Assembly (NCBI GenBank): GCA_001899315.1
Contig: MOYA01000001.1
Location: forward strand, 3,167,269-3,231,268
Reading direction: 5' to 3'
From: Candidatus Obscuribacter phosphatis
Lineage (GTDB): Bacteria; Cyanobacteriota; Vampirovibrionia; Obscuribacterales; Obscuribacteraceae
DNA: 64,000 nucleotides
Shown: piece after piece, positions 50,802 through 59,821 of the stretch
Layout of the letters: every line of letters starts with the position of its first letter
How positions within the stretch are numbered: position 1 is the first letter of the stretch
Position numbers and translations under genes: made by a program
The notes under the pieces: model-generated
Told to the model about the DNA's origin: nothing
Seen by the model: the letters and a program-made list of their open reading frames with translations, nothing else
Database searches by the model: none

Positions 50802-51548
50802 CTATTTCTCTAGCGCAGCAAAATAACTCTCGGCTTTTTGCCTTTCTGCCTTGGCAAGTTCAGCCATCTTCAACTTATCGTAGATCTCGGCGCGATTATA
50901 TGATAGCTGTCCTTTCTCTTCAGCTAGCTTTGCTTGCTTCAAGACTTCTTCGTAGGTCTGCAAAGCCTTGTCATACTCGCCCAGAGCCTCTTGTGCTTCC
51001 GCCTTGATGAGAGTAGCGGTTCTAAGGGTATCGCTTAGGTCTTTGCCGCCACTGCAAAGACTGCTTATCTGACTGCCATAACTCTCAGCTTCTTTGTAAT
51101 GCTTTAGCTTTAGTCCTTGCAAACCAACCTGAGTCAATAGAGCTAGACACATTTCATCGTGTTTATTCTTAGACTGACTCAAGATCTCGACAGCCTTGTC
51201 ATAAGACCGGGCGCCCTCTGCAAATCGACCATGCCTAAAGGCCTCACGCCCAGCAACAATCTGGTTCACAACCTTAGCATCCATCTTACCTGCATCAATA
51301 TTGATGAACCGCTGGGTTATACGCATCTCGCGCTCTAAAGGCAGCTTGTAACCACGGTGAGGCACAGCGCCTAGTGATACCGTATATGGTTTAACCGCAG
51401 AACGTTCTGCCTGCAAACGTTCCTCATCTGTAACGCCCCATAGACCTTGAATGTTTGAACAAGCACTGAGATTAATCGACAGAACAGCCAAAAGAAAAAT
51501 TGAAAGAATCACAGAGCGCAATAGATTGTCGTTCTCGAGAACTTTCAT
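50802..51548 (-). CDS. TPR-like lipoprotein
   Basis: 248 residues. A long lipoprotein signal ends LSAC with acylation Cys30. The mature part has helix pairs of TPR character: AFRHGRFAEGARSYDKAVEIL, LKHYKEAESYGSQI and GEYDKALQTYEEVLKQAKL (residues 90-215). It probably forms an operon with the membrane protein gene downstream. Divergent from xthA, with about 107 bases between the starts. Confidence 0.78.
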   Translation of the reverse strand: MKVLENDNLLRSVILSIFLLAVLSINLSACSNIQGLWGVTDEERLQAERSAVKPYTVSLGAVPHRGYKLPLEREMRITQRFINIDAGKMDAKVVNQIVAGREAFRHGRFAEGARSYDKAVEILSQSKNKHDEMCLALLTQVGLQGLKLKHYKEAESYGSQISSLCSGGKDLSDTLRTATLIKAEAQEALGEYDKALQTYEEVLKQAKLAEEKGQLSYNRAEIYDKLKMAELAKAERQKAESYFAALEK

Positions 51549-51643
51549 AGATCTGACCAGAGATGCGGGTTGTCATACACAAGAGTAAGACTGACTTCGA
51601 GCTTGCTACTACCAGCATGCCTGAACCAAGCCCAGCCATGTTC

Positions 51644-51655
51644 TATAATTTGACC
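51644..51655 (+). promoter_or_regulatory. Leaderless-type -10 box of xthA
   Basis: TATAAT (51644-51649) ends exactly six bases before ATG 51656, with TTGACC between. No Shine-Dalgarno sequence is present. The -35 position (CTGAAC, 51621-51626) matches the consensus at three of six bases. Transcription would start at or next to the A of ATG. Confidence 0.6.
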
Positions 51656-52429
51656 ATGAGCAAGTTAAAATTGACATCCTGGAATGTTAACGGAATAAGA
51701 GCTGTCAGTAAGAAAGGTTTCTTCGAATGGTTCGAAACCTTCAAGCCTGATGTTCTAGGTTTACAAGAAACCAAAATAAGCGCCGACCAGTTAACCCCAG
51801 AACTGACTGAGCGTAAGGGTTACAAGAGCTTTTTTGCCCATGCCGAAAGACGCGGCTACAGCGGCGTCGGTATCTATACCAAAATTGAACCGATATCGGT
51901 TCAAGAAGGCTTTGGGGTAAAACGCTTCGATGACGAAGGGCGCACCCTCGTAGCCGACTTTGGCGACTTTCTTCTTGCCAACATCTACTTTCCCAATGGC
52001 GCCGCCAACGAAGACCGGCTTGCCTATAAGATGGATTTTTATACAGAGTTCCTGAAATGGGCCAAGAAACAAAGCAAGGCCGGCAAAAAGCTTATTGTCT
52101 GCGGCGATTTCAATACTGCTCATAAGCCAATAGATTTAGCCCGCCCTAAAGAAAACGAGAAAATATCGGGCTTTTTGCCGGAAGAACGCGACTGGATGGA
52201 CAAATATGTCAAAGCCGGCAACATAGATACCTTTAGAGAATTCGACCAAGGTAAAGACAAATACACTTGGTGGCATATGCGCACAAATGCTCGCGAAAGA
52301 AATGTTGGTTGGCGCATAGACTATTTCTTTGTCAATGAACTCTTGAAAGACCAAATTACCGGCGCCGGTATTCTTGCCGACGTTATGGGTTCAGACCATT
52401 GCCCGGTGACGCTGGACCTTAAGGTCTAG
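51656..52429 (+). CDS. xthA: Exodeoxyribonuclease III
   Basis: About 257 residues from ATG 51656, which gives the standard N-terminus KLTSWNVNGIRAV; an open frame extends upstream to 51563 but the extra residues are not family-like. Motifs of the AP endonuclease family are complete: NVNGIR, LQETKI (metal-binding Glu), RGYSGVGIY, GDFNTAH, and the C-terminal MGSDHCPV with the catalytic Asp-His. The enzyme removes abasic sites and trims 3' ends in base excision repair. The palindrome GACCTTAAGGTC overlaps the gene end. Confidence 0.93.
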   Translation: MSKLKLTSWNVNGIRAVSKKGFFEWFETFKPDVLGLQETKISADQLTPELTERKGYKSFFAHAERRGYSGVGIYTKIEPISVQEGFGVKRFDDEGRTLVADFGDFLLANIYFPNGAANEDRLAYKMDFYTEFLKWAKKQSKAGKKLIVCGDFNTAHKPIDLARPKENEKISGFLPEERDWMDKYVKAGNIDTFREFDQGKDKYTWWHMRTNARERNVGWRIDYFFVNELLKDQITGAGILADVMGSDHCPVTLDLKV

Positions 52430-52509
52430 CCCCCTTAACTTGCTGTTTTATCTTGAAAATAGCTGAAAAATAGGCGATCATTCCCTCTCCCCAATATTTA
52501 AGAACGGCA

Positions 52510-53259
52510 ATGAATCAGTTTCCAGAAGAGCAATTTAGACCAGATGAAAGCCAGGGCAATACAGGGCTAGGGTCAGAATCAAACGAAGAATCAGGCCAAG
52601 CCGCAGAAGAGCCAGTCGGTACAAGCAGCCAGCCAGCCCCGCAGCCTACTTTAGAGTCGGGAAAAATCTGGGAAAATCGGACCACCAAAGAGATTCTCTA
52701 TGGAATTTCGAAGGCAAAAAAATCTGACTATGCAGTGCTCAGACTAGCTTCTCATGACATCAATATCGATGGCGAACTGCTAATCAGCAAAGGTTCAACT
52801 GTGAACGGAGCCAGACTCTTACTTGAGGAAGGCTCTGTGGAAGGTTATCCGGCCATGAAGGCCTTGCTGAAAATAACAGATGGTACATATTCTCTGCTTG
52901 ATTATTCGGCAACTCAAGCAAACGCCATACATTTAGAGCAGGGGCTGAAAGTACGCATCAATAACCTGCTCACCAGCTTGCCGCATTTGCCTGAAACTCT
53001 AGAAGAGCTGAATGAAGGCGCAGCGGTTGCCAAAATGAGAAGTTTCAACCCAAGCGAGTTGGAAAGTCAGCCAGAGGAAAGTGTAAAAACCAAGCCTCTG
53101 AGAGGCAAGGGCGAAGCCCCGCCCCATGTCGAAACAGCAGAAGAAGCTCTGCAGCGTACAATGCCTGTGGCAGTAATCATTACTATAGTGGTAATTGTCC
53201 TGGCCATCATCGCCACCATCGTGGTGATTTCATTCAAGCCGACCATTCATCAGCCCTGA
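52510..53259 (+). CDS. Tail-anchored membrane protein of unknown function
   Basis: 249 residues. The first 50 residues are acidic, Gln/Ser-rich and disordered. A soluble domain follows (about residues 55-170: LASHDINIDGELLISKGSTV, LLEEGSVEGYPAMKALLKI). A single C-terminal helix (AVIITIVVIVLAIIATIVVI) then anchors the protein with a very short tail, so the domain faces the cytoplasm. No family recognised. Ribosome site weak. Confidence 0.65.
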   Translation: MNQFPEEQFRPDESQGNTGLGSESNEESGQAAEEPVGTSSQPAPQPTLESGKIWENRTTKEILYGISKAKKSDYAVLRLASHDINIDGELLISKGSTVNGARLLLEEGSVEGYPAMKALLKITDGTYSLLDYSATQANAIHLEQGLKVRINNLLTSLPHLPETLEELNEGAAVAKMRSFNPSELESQPEESVKTKPLRGKGEAPPHVETAEEALQRTMPVAVIITIVVIVLAIIATIVVISFKPTIHQP

Positions 53260-53318
53260 AATGTCGCACGCGAAGCAGCAACTAACTCGCCTTAACAACA
53301 CAAAATTTTGAGCATGGC

Positions 53319-54749
53319 TCAGTCGCCAAACTCAATAACGGTAGGAAGTTTTTTATCGGCAGGCAAACTAGGATTAAGAAAGAGAGCTTGTTCGATACTT
53401 CTAGAAGCCGAAACCGGATCGCCCATTCTGCGAAAAACATAGGAAAGGGCAAGATAGATCTTTGCTGAATTAGGATCTACTCTTTGTGCATGAGCAAGAT
53501 CATTGTGTGCCGCTACCCACTGCTTGAGCTGAATGTAGGCACAGGCACGCTTGTAAAATATCTGAGCGTCCCGGGGATTCTCACGGATAGTTGCATTGTA
53601 GGCCCGCAAAAGCTGCTTGGGGTCGCCCTCTTCTCTAAAGTACTCGCTATTCAGTACTAGTTTATCTTCACCGTCACCAACAATCTCGTCTTTAGCCTTA
53701 GCGCTCAAGACCGAGACCTTTGATGTTTTCTCCAGCAAACCTACTCGGTTTTCGGCTCCAGATGGCACGGACGGCAAATCTTTCTTTATCATCTCAGAAC
53801 TATCAGGCTCCAGCTCTTCCTTGACTATGCTTGAAATTTCACGAGGACTAGCAGCGGCAGCAGCCAATACTAAAGCTCTACCATCCCACTGACTATTGAG
53901 AACTGGGGTCTGGTGCATTTGCCTATCTTCCAACACTTCGGCCGAAACTTTCTCCTTTGTTTCGACAAAGGCTTTAGACAAATCTTTGGACTTGCCGCCG
54001 TCTTTCATACTGTCTATAAGATGCTTGGTAAAGACACCGTTTTTATAGCGCCTTGATTCGAATGACTGTTCATCAGTACTGGAAGAACAAATAACCATTT
54101 GACCTGAGCCCTGGGCCAGAGCTTCAGCATCGAAATTGGCCGCTCTCTTCATGCCCTTAGTGCCGGGCTTAAGAGCACCACTATGACAAGCATCCAAAAT
54201 CAATAGCACCCGATCTGTCAAAACTCGCTTGTTCGTGGCATCCAACACACGTTGCATCTCAATACCTGATGCAAAAAGATCTTCAGGGTCTGAGTCATAA
54301 GCAACCAGATAATTATCCCCTCTAAGATCCATTTGAGCAGGACTGCCATGGGTAGAGAAGAAGAGCACAACAAGGTCGCCTTGCTTGGCCACGCGAGCTA
54401 GAAACTTGCTGCCTAATTCGGACATCACCCGCCTTTGAGAAGCCTTATCGTCAAGCAAAATACGCACATGGTCTGGTCGAAAGCCGGCGTCATTAACCAG
54501 AAAGTGATAGAAGTCGGCAGCATCTTTGGCGGCATAGCTTAAGCGCGGAATCTTGCCATTTTTGAAATTGCTAATGCCGACTATAAGGGCCCATTTGTCT
54601 TGTATTGGCTTGTCGGCGGCGCTGCGATCGTCTTTTCCGATTTCAGCAGCTGCTGCATTAGAACTCAAACCAAAGAAGAAGAGTCCTGACATAAGAACGA
54701 AAGCAGGCAATAGCTGCCAATGCTTTATTTGCCTGACTCTATCAATCAT
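53319..54749 (-). CDS. Exported caspase-family protein with C-terminal TPRs
   Basis: About 476 residues from ATG 54749 (GAGG nine bases upstream). The signal peptide (residues 12-34) ends Ala-Ala-Ala-Ala. The caspase domain (about residues 46-300) starts DKWALIVGIS and has His134 in STHGSPA and Cys188 in DACHSGA; the spacing of 54 equals that of the two other caspases. The region SSSTDEQSFESRRYKNGVFTKHLID parallels SSSKDQVSWESKNYPNSVFT in the TPR-caspase. TPR units lie at residues 375-460 (AQIFYKRACAYIQLKQWVAAHNDL). Domain order is thus reversed relative to the 16784 gene. Confidence 0.87.
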   Translation of the reverse strand: MIDRVRQIKHWQLLPAFVLMSGLFFFGLSSNAAAAEIGKDDRSAADKPIQDKWALIVGISNFKNGKIPRLSYAAKDAADFYHFLVNDAGFRPDHVRILLDDKASQRRVMSELGSKFLARVAKQGDLVVLFFSTHGSPAQMDLRGDNYLVAYDSDPEDLFASGIEMQRVLDATNKRVLTDRVLLILDACHSGALKPGTKGMKRAANFDAEALAQGSGQMVICSSSTDEQSFESRRYKNGVFTKHLIDSMKDGGKSKDLSKAFVETKEKVSAEVLEDRQMHQTPVLNSQWDGRALVLAAAAASPREISSIVKEELEPDSSEMIKKDLPSVPSGAENRVGLLEKTSKVSVLSAKAKDEIVGDGEDKLVLNSEYFREEGDPKQLLRAYNATIRENPRDAQIFYKRACAYIQLKQWVAAHNDLAHAQRVDPNSAKIYLALSYVFRRMGDPVSASRSIEQALFLNPSLPADKKLPTVIEFGD

Positions 54750-55053
54750 TATCAAGCACCTCGCCCAAGCCGAAATGATATCTAACCCGAAAGTATACTC
54801 TGAGGAATATATACCAAATTTTCCTGTGCCACAGCTAGAGGAAGCACTTCTGGCATAAAAGTCCGCTCGCTCGCCTCCGCTTACCTATACAGACATAGTG
54901 TCACCGGTGATACCAGAAGCATAAAGAGTTCAGCGCCAGTTAAATATCAAGACAAGAAATAGACATTTGCTACTGAGTAAGTCTCCTTCGCGCCTAAAAT
55001 TACAGCTACCTAAAATTACAGGTAACTAAAATTACAGCTAAAGTTTCCATCAA
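54750..55053. other. Intergenic region with a 16-bp tandem repeat
   Basis: About 300 bases between the start of the caspase gene and the end of the epimerase gene, both on the minus strand. Its right end holds three units of CTAAAATTACAGCTAC type at 54994, 55010 and 55026. On the minus strand each reads as TAG, so the stops fall in all three frames just beyond the epimerase stop at 55054. Nothing else is recognisable. Confidence 0.65.
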
Positions 55054-56448
55054 TCAATAACCCAACTGCAATTTAATCGCCTTGCCCATTTCAGCATCCA
55101 AAAACTCATAGCCGTCTTGCTGCAGCTTCTGCGGCAAGACTCTTTGACTAGGCAAAATCAAAGCTTCGGCCATTTCGCCGTAGACGGCCTTGAGCATGGC
55201 CGGCTTGACCGGCATGAGACAAGGTCGCCTCAGCACTCGCGCCAGGGTGCGGGCAAACTCGCCATTTGTTGCCGCCTGGGGTGAAACAAGATTGAAAGGA
55301 CCGCTCAATGTCTTGCTGACAATGGCATGATAAATACCGGCACTGACGTCTTCTATTGAGACCCAAGGAAAATACTGCTTGCCGTCGCCAACAGGTCCGC
55401 CGCCGCCAGCCTGAAAGACCGGCAAAAGTTTACCCAGAGCGCCGTCTTTAGGGCTTAGAACCGCACCAATGCGAGCAAAAGCAATACGGCATCCAGCTTT
55501 CTCAGCAGGCGCAGCGCTCTCTTCCCAGCTTTTGCAAACATCAGCCAAAAAGCCCGCACCGGCAGCAGAATCCTCGGTCAGAGGCTCACTGCCTCTGTCG
55601 CCGTAATAGCCCACAGCAGAAGCAAAAATCACGGCAGCCGGTGGCTCTTTCATATCTGCCACCAATCTGGCGAGGAAATTGGTCGAACGCACCCGGCTTT
55701 CAAAAATGAGCTGCTTTTCTTCGACATTCCAGCGGCGGGCTGCGACATTGCGACCGCAAAGGTGCACAATGGCGTCCAAGCCGCCCGGCAAAGCTTCGCA
55801 TTCTTCGCTGCTCGGATCCCAAAAAATCTCGTCAGGCTTAGAAGATCGGCGCCGCACCAAACTATAGACTTCGTGACCTTGGGTACGCAAAAGAGCCTTC
55901 AAATGGGTACCTATCATGCCAGTAGAGCCCGATATCAAGACCCGCAATTTCTTTTGGCCATAGCGAGCCTTGAGCTCTAGATCGCGAGCCAAAAGTGCAT
56001 GCCTATAGCGAAAAAGTCTCTTCAGTTCGCCTTTAACGTAGAGGGCTCCGCCTATTTTTCCAGCTAAACCCAGCGGTGGGCTAAACTCGATGCGGTCGTG
56101 CAATAAGCACTGAAAACCCTGCTCACGAGCGGCATCATCGGCGGCAAGAGGGACAATGCGATGCACGTGCTGCCAATACTGAAAAGGCCCGGCGATCTGA
56201 TAATCACAAAACTGCTCATCTTTCACATAATCTTTGTGACCTAAAACCCAGGGTATACCAACCGGTCCCTGATTGATTTGCAAAACCACGCGAGCGCCGT
56301 CTCGAATGCCGCCCGAATGCTCAACCAGACGCACATCGACCCAGGGCGGCGATAGACGGGCAAAAGCCCCCGGCGCCTCATGCCAGGCAAAAACTTCTGC
56401 CGCCGGCGCCTTAAACTGACATTTTGCCTCAAAAACCAGATTGCCCAC
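55054..56448 (-). CDS. SRPBCC domain fused to TIGR01777-type SDR epimerase
   Basis: 464 residues. Residues 1-150 form an SRPBCC/START-like domain (FEAKCQFKAPAAEVFAWHE; HDRIEFSPPLG). Residues 163-464 are an extended SDR of the TIGR01777 (YfcH/SDR39U1) group: LRVLISGSTGMIGTHLKALL is the NAD(P) motif, followed by DAIVHLCG, ASAVGYYGDRG with the Tyr and the terminal FLPSQRVLPQKL-type block. The reaction is unknown for the family. The same fusion is seen elsewhere in bacteria. The gene end is followed by stop-containing 16-bp repeats. Confidence 0.85.
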   Translation of the reverse strand: MGNLVFEAKCQFKAPAAEVFAWHEAPGAFARLSPPWVDVRLVEHSGGIRDGARVVLQINQGPVGIPWVLGHKDYVKDEQFCDYQIAGPFQYWQHVHRIVPLAADDAAREQGFQCLLHDRIEFSPPLGLAGKIGGALYVKGELKRLFRYRHALLARDLELKARYGQKKLRVLISGSTGMIGTHLKALLRTQGHEVYSLVRRRSSKPDEIFWDPSSEECEALPGGLDAIVHLCGRNVAARRWNVEEKQLIFESRVRSTNFLARLVADMKEPPAAVIFASAVGYYGDRGSEPLTEDSAAGAGFLADVCKSWEESAAPAEKAGCRIAFARIGAVLSPKDGALGKLLPVFQAGGGGPVGDGKQYFPWVSIEDVSAGIYHAIVSKTLSGPFNLVSPQAATNGEFARTLARVLRRPCLMPVKPAMLKAVYGEMAEALILPSQRVLPQKLQQDGYEFLDAEMGKAIKLQLGY

Positions 56449-56591
56449 AGGTCCTCCCGACTCAGATCAGTAAATTAGCTGTTGTAAGTAATACAACCAA
56501 TATTATGGACCGCTATAAAGACGGTTAAAATAAATATCGCTCAGGTATTACATTTAGTAGGGAATCTCTTTAACCGCTTAAGGAAGCTGCC

Positions 56592-58103
56592 GTGTCTATC
56601 AATAAGGAATGGAAAAGCTACTTCGACCAAGGCAATCAAGCCATAGAGGCTGGCAACTATGAGCAAGCCGAGACCATGCTCAAGGCAGCCCTGTCTTCGG
56701 CAGAAAGAGGTCAAGATGAGCTCACAACCGCCACCAGCTTAGATAGACTGGGCGAGCTCTACTTTGAGATGGAGCAATACGACCAAGCCGAACCCCACTT
56801 CAAAAGGGCGCTTGGCATCAGAGAAAGGCTATTGAAACCCCATGATGATGCGGTGGTTTCAAGCCTCAACAATCTTTCGGCACTTTACTTCTTTCAGGGT
56901 AAGCACGACCAAGCCGAAGCCCCCTGCCGCAAACTTTGTGAAATTTATGAAGCGGTTCTGGGCAAAGACCACGCCGAAGTGGCCACCTCAGTGAACAATT
57001 TGGCCCTTATCTATTCAGCCCAAGGCAAAAACCAGGAAGCCCGCGGTTTATTTGAAAGAGCCTTGGCTATAAAGGAAAAGGCTCTTGGGCGCGAGCACCC
57101 CGAGGTGGGCGATATTTTGCACAATATCGCCAATATCTGCATTTCAGAAACCAACTATGAAGAAGCCGAGCCTCTATTGACCGAGGCTGTGGGCATTTTA
57201 GAAAACACCATCGGCTCTGACCACGCCGACCTCATTCCGATTTTGACAAGCTTGGCGGCAGTCTCGCAGGTCAATGGCAATCACAAAGCCACCAGCAAAC
57301 ATCTAGAAAAACTGCTTGCCCTCAAAGAAATCAACCTCGCCCCCAATCACCCTGAAGTGGTGGACTGCATCATCAACCTGGCTTCTTCATACTTGTATGA
57401 GGGACGTTTTGCCGATGCCGAAAGACTCTATAAGAGAGCCATGGGCATCAGAGAAAGAGCAAAAGGCAGACAAAGCCCCGAAGTAGCTGAAATTATCGCC
57501 GCCATCGCCTTTGTTCATCAGTCTGACAATAAATATTTGCTGGCTGAAAACCTTTACAAAGAGGCTTTAGCAATTTGTGAGCAAAGCCGCGGTCAGAAAA
57601 GCCCCGAAGCCGAAGCTAGGCTGTGGGACTTGGCCTGCTTGTATCACAACAATGCCCGCTATCAAAAGGCCGAGCCACTGTGGCAGAGACTTTCAAAACT
57701 GCGCGAAGAAACCCTCGGAGCCGAACACCCCGATACCCAGGCTTGCATGGATAGCTTGACAATATGCTATTTGCAGCAGACCAAGTACAAAGAAGCCGAA
57801 GAGTTGTTGAACAAACTGAAAAAACTGAGGGAAGAAACACTCGGACCAGACCATCAAGATGTGGCTGCCTGTCTGCACTATTTAGCCGAGATAATGCGCC
57901 ACGATGGACGCTTTGACCAGGCAGAGGGCTATTACAAACGAGCCCTAGACATTCGCACAAAAGCACTTGGACCCAACCATCCCGAAGTAGCACATAGCTT
58001 AGAAGGCTATGCCCTGTTGCTGGCCGCCACCTATCGCGAGATGGAAGCCGAACACATGAAGGTGTGTGCCGAAGCCATTCTTAAGGCAAGCGCCCAACGC
58101 TAA
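56592..58103 (+). CDS. Cytosolic kinesin-light-chain-type TPR protein
   Basis: 503 residues from GTG 56592 with AAGGA six bases upstream. It is almost entirely TPR: about eleven repeats of 42 residues with the kinesin-light-chain signature (RLYKRAMGIRERAKGRQSPEVA; LGPDHQDVAACLHYLAEI; LGPNHPEVAHSLEGYALL). No signal peptide, in contrast with most TPR proteins in this window. Such arrays bind peptides and often act as adaptors. The TAA at its end is the first of four 14-bp repeated stops. Confidence 0.85.
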   Translation: MSINKEWKSYFDQGNQAIEAGNYEQAETMLKAALSSAERGQDELTTATSLDRLGELYFEMEQYDQAEPHFKRALGIRERLLKPHDDAVVSSLNNLSALYFFQGKHDQAEAPCRKLCEIYEAVLGKDHAEVATSVNNLALIYSAQGKNQEARGLFERALAIKEKALGREHPEVGDILHNIANICISETNYEEAEPLLTEAVGILENTIGSDHADLIPILTSLAAVSQVNGNHKATSKHLEKLLALKEINLAPNHPEVVDCIINLASSYLYEGRFADAERLYKRAMGIRERAKGRQSPEVAEIIAAIAFVHQSDNKYLLAENLYKEALAICEQSRGQKSPEAEARLWDLACLYHNNARYQKAEPLWQRLSKLREETLGAEHPDTQACMDSLTICYLQQTKYKEAEELLNKLKKLREETLGPDHQDVAACLHYLAEIMRHDGRFDQAEGYYKRALDIRTKALGPNHPEVAHSLEGYALLLAATYREMEAEHMKVCAEAILKASAQR

Positions 58104-58150
58104 TTTGGCAGCGCTAATTTCGCAGCACTAATTTCGCAGCACTAATGTGA
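58095..58150 (+). repeat. 14-bp tandem repeat carrying stop codons at a gene end
   Basis: Four units of CAGCACTAATTTCG and variants. The first unit contains the last codons (Gln-Arg) and TAA of the TPR gene; further TAAs are at 58115, 58129 and 58143. Since the period is 14, the four stops cover frames 0, 2, 1 and 0, so a ribosome in any frame is stopped within 45 bases. Confidence 0.92.
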
Positions 58151-58160
58151 CAACGCCGCT

Positions 58161-59819
58161 TTAGCGAATCTTTTGGGGCTCAGATAAAGCCTCGGCATCT
58201 TTAGCCGGCTTGGTTATTGTGCGAGCATTCTGCAGCGCCGAAATCTTGTTACTCTCCTCACCCTTATCACTCTTGCGCCTAGCGGCGCTGGTCATTATTT
58301 CAGCCAGACCAAAAGCGCCCATTATGCGAGCCGCACAAAAGACACCACCCATGAAGGCACCCATAATGCCCGGTGCCATGTTGTCGGCACCGGCCAGATA
58401 GAGATTTCTCACATGGGTATCGGGCTTAAAGCTGCGAGCCGCCACTACTTGCGGTGTCATGGGCTGGCCATAGATGCGACCGGCCGGATGCCCGGTAAAG
58501 CTCTCAACAGTAAGCGGCGTTGATAGCTCACAATAGTCAATCAAGTCTCTAAAGCCGCTATAGCGCTCTTCAATTATCGACAACAAATTATCGGTGAGCC
58601 TATCTTTGTACTGCTCATACTCACTGCCGCGTTTCTTCCAAGCAGTATCTTGCCACTTTCTAAAGGGTTCGGCACTGGCAATAGTGATTAACTGCGCCGT
58701 ATGCTTTTCTGCCATCTTGTCTTTCAGAGAGGCAAAAGAAAGATAGGCAAAACCTGGCTTGCCTAAGGGGTTTCTGCGGGCAGCATACTCGGCGTCATGG
58801 TCATAACTAGTGTGCAGCCAGTGATTCTCACCTTGAAAGCCAAGCTCTTGCGGGCTGCGCTTAAAGCCTATATAGGCAGAAATAGAAGAACAATCAAGTT
58901 CATCGGTATAGCCCTGAACCGGCACGCGATAGCCGGCAGGCAAAAGCTTTTGAAAAGTAGGATAAATGCCGGCATTAGAGATAATATGACGGGCTGAAAA
59001 ATCGAAGGGCTTGCCTTGGGCATCTGTGCCGGTGACACCACAAGCGACACCATTTTTGACAACAATCTCATTGACTTTATGATTAACAAGCACATCGCCG
59101 CCGGCTCTTTTGATTATTGGCACAATAGACTGGGCGATTGAGTCGGCAGAGCCTGTAGGATAGTAGGCGCCGTTCAAGAAATGGGTGGCAATGAGAGAAT
59201 GTATGGCAAAGGAACTGAGCGAAGGCGGCAAGCCATAATCACCCCACTGAGAAACCAGAACAGCCTTGAGTTTGGCATCTTTAAAGTTGGCGTTGAGATA
59301 ATCGGCAGTAGAAATTATCGCCAGCTTTTTGAAAGTGGTATTTAAGAGATTGACCGGACCAGCGATAAACCCAGGCATAAAGCCTGCAGCAGTTTTGGTT
59401 TGAACGGCCAGGCAGACTGCATCAATATCTTTGAAATATTGACGAATAGCCGCTCTCTCTTGGGGAAAACGTCTTTCTAACTCGTCTATATAAACAGCAC
59501 GATTAGACGAAGCAGATATAGTTAGATCGGGATAGACAAATTTATCGTAGATATCGGGCAACGGAGCCCAATCGACTCCGCCACCACTGACCAGGTCAAA
59601 GAGCTGGCGCGAGCGGCTGCCAGGCTGCATTTCGCCAACATAGTGCAAGCCCACATCAAATTTATAGCCATGCCGACTAAATGTATGGGTAAAGCCCCCG
59701 ACTTTGAAATGTCTTTCCAGAACAAGCACTTTCTGTCCTCGCATCTGCGAAAGCAGACTGGCTGCAGTTAGGGCTCCCATACCAGACCCTATTATGATTA
59801 CATCATAGTCGAAAGACAT
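58161..59819 (-). CDS. CrtI/RetSat-type FAD-dependent oxidoreductase
   Basis: 552 residues of the phytoene desaturase/carotene isomerase/retinol saturase family. The N-terminal dinucleotide motif VIIIGSGMGALTAASLL and VLERHFKVGGFTHTF are clear; GLHYVGEM is typical of the RetSat/CRTISO-like branch; the C-terminal FAD block LYLAGADNMAPGIMGAFMGG is intact. The substrate may be a carotenoid, retinoid or other polyene; no other carotenoid gene is nearby. It lies two bases after the TetR gene, so the regulator probably controls it. The C-terminal 45 residues are disordered. Confidence 0.85.
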   Translation of the reverse strand: MSFDYDVIIIGSGMGALTAASLLSQMRGQKVLVLERHFKVGGFTHTFSRHGYKFDVGLHYVGEMQPGSRSRQLFDLVSGGGVDWAPLPDIYDKFVYPDLTISASSNRAVYIDELERRFPQERAAIRQYFKDIDAVCLAVQTKTAAGFMPGFIAGPVNLLNTTFKKLAIISTADYLNANFKDAKLKAVLVSQWGDYGLPPSLSSFAIHSLIATHFLNGAYYPTGSADSIAQSIVPIIKRAGGDVLVNHKVNEIVVKNGVACGVTGTDAQGKPFDFSARHIISNAGIYPTFQKLLPAGYRVPVQGYTDELDCSSISAYIGFKRSPQELGFQGENHWLHTSYDHDAEYAARRNPLGKPGFAYLSFASLKDKMAEKHTAQLITIASAEPFRKWQDTAWKKRGSEYEQYKDRLTDNLLSIIEERYSGFRDLIDYCELSTPLTVESFTGHPAGRIYGQPMTPQVVAARSFKPDTHVRNLYLAGADNMAPGIMGAFMGGVFCAARIMGAFGLAEIMTSAARRKSDKGEESNKISALQNARTITKPAKDAEALSEPQKIR

Positions 59820-59821
59820 AA

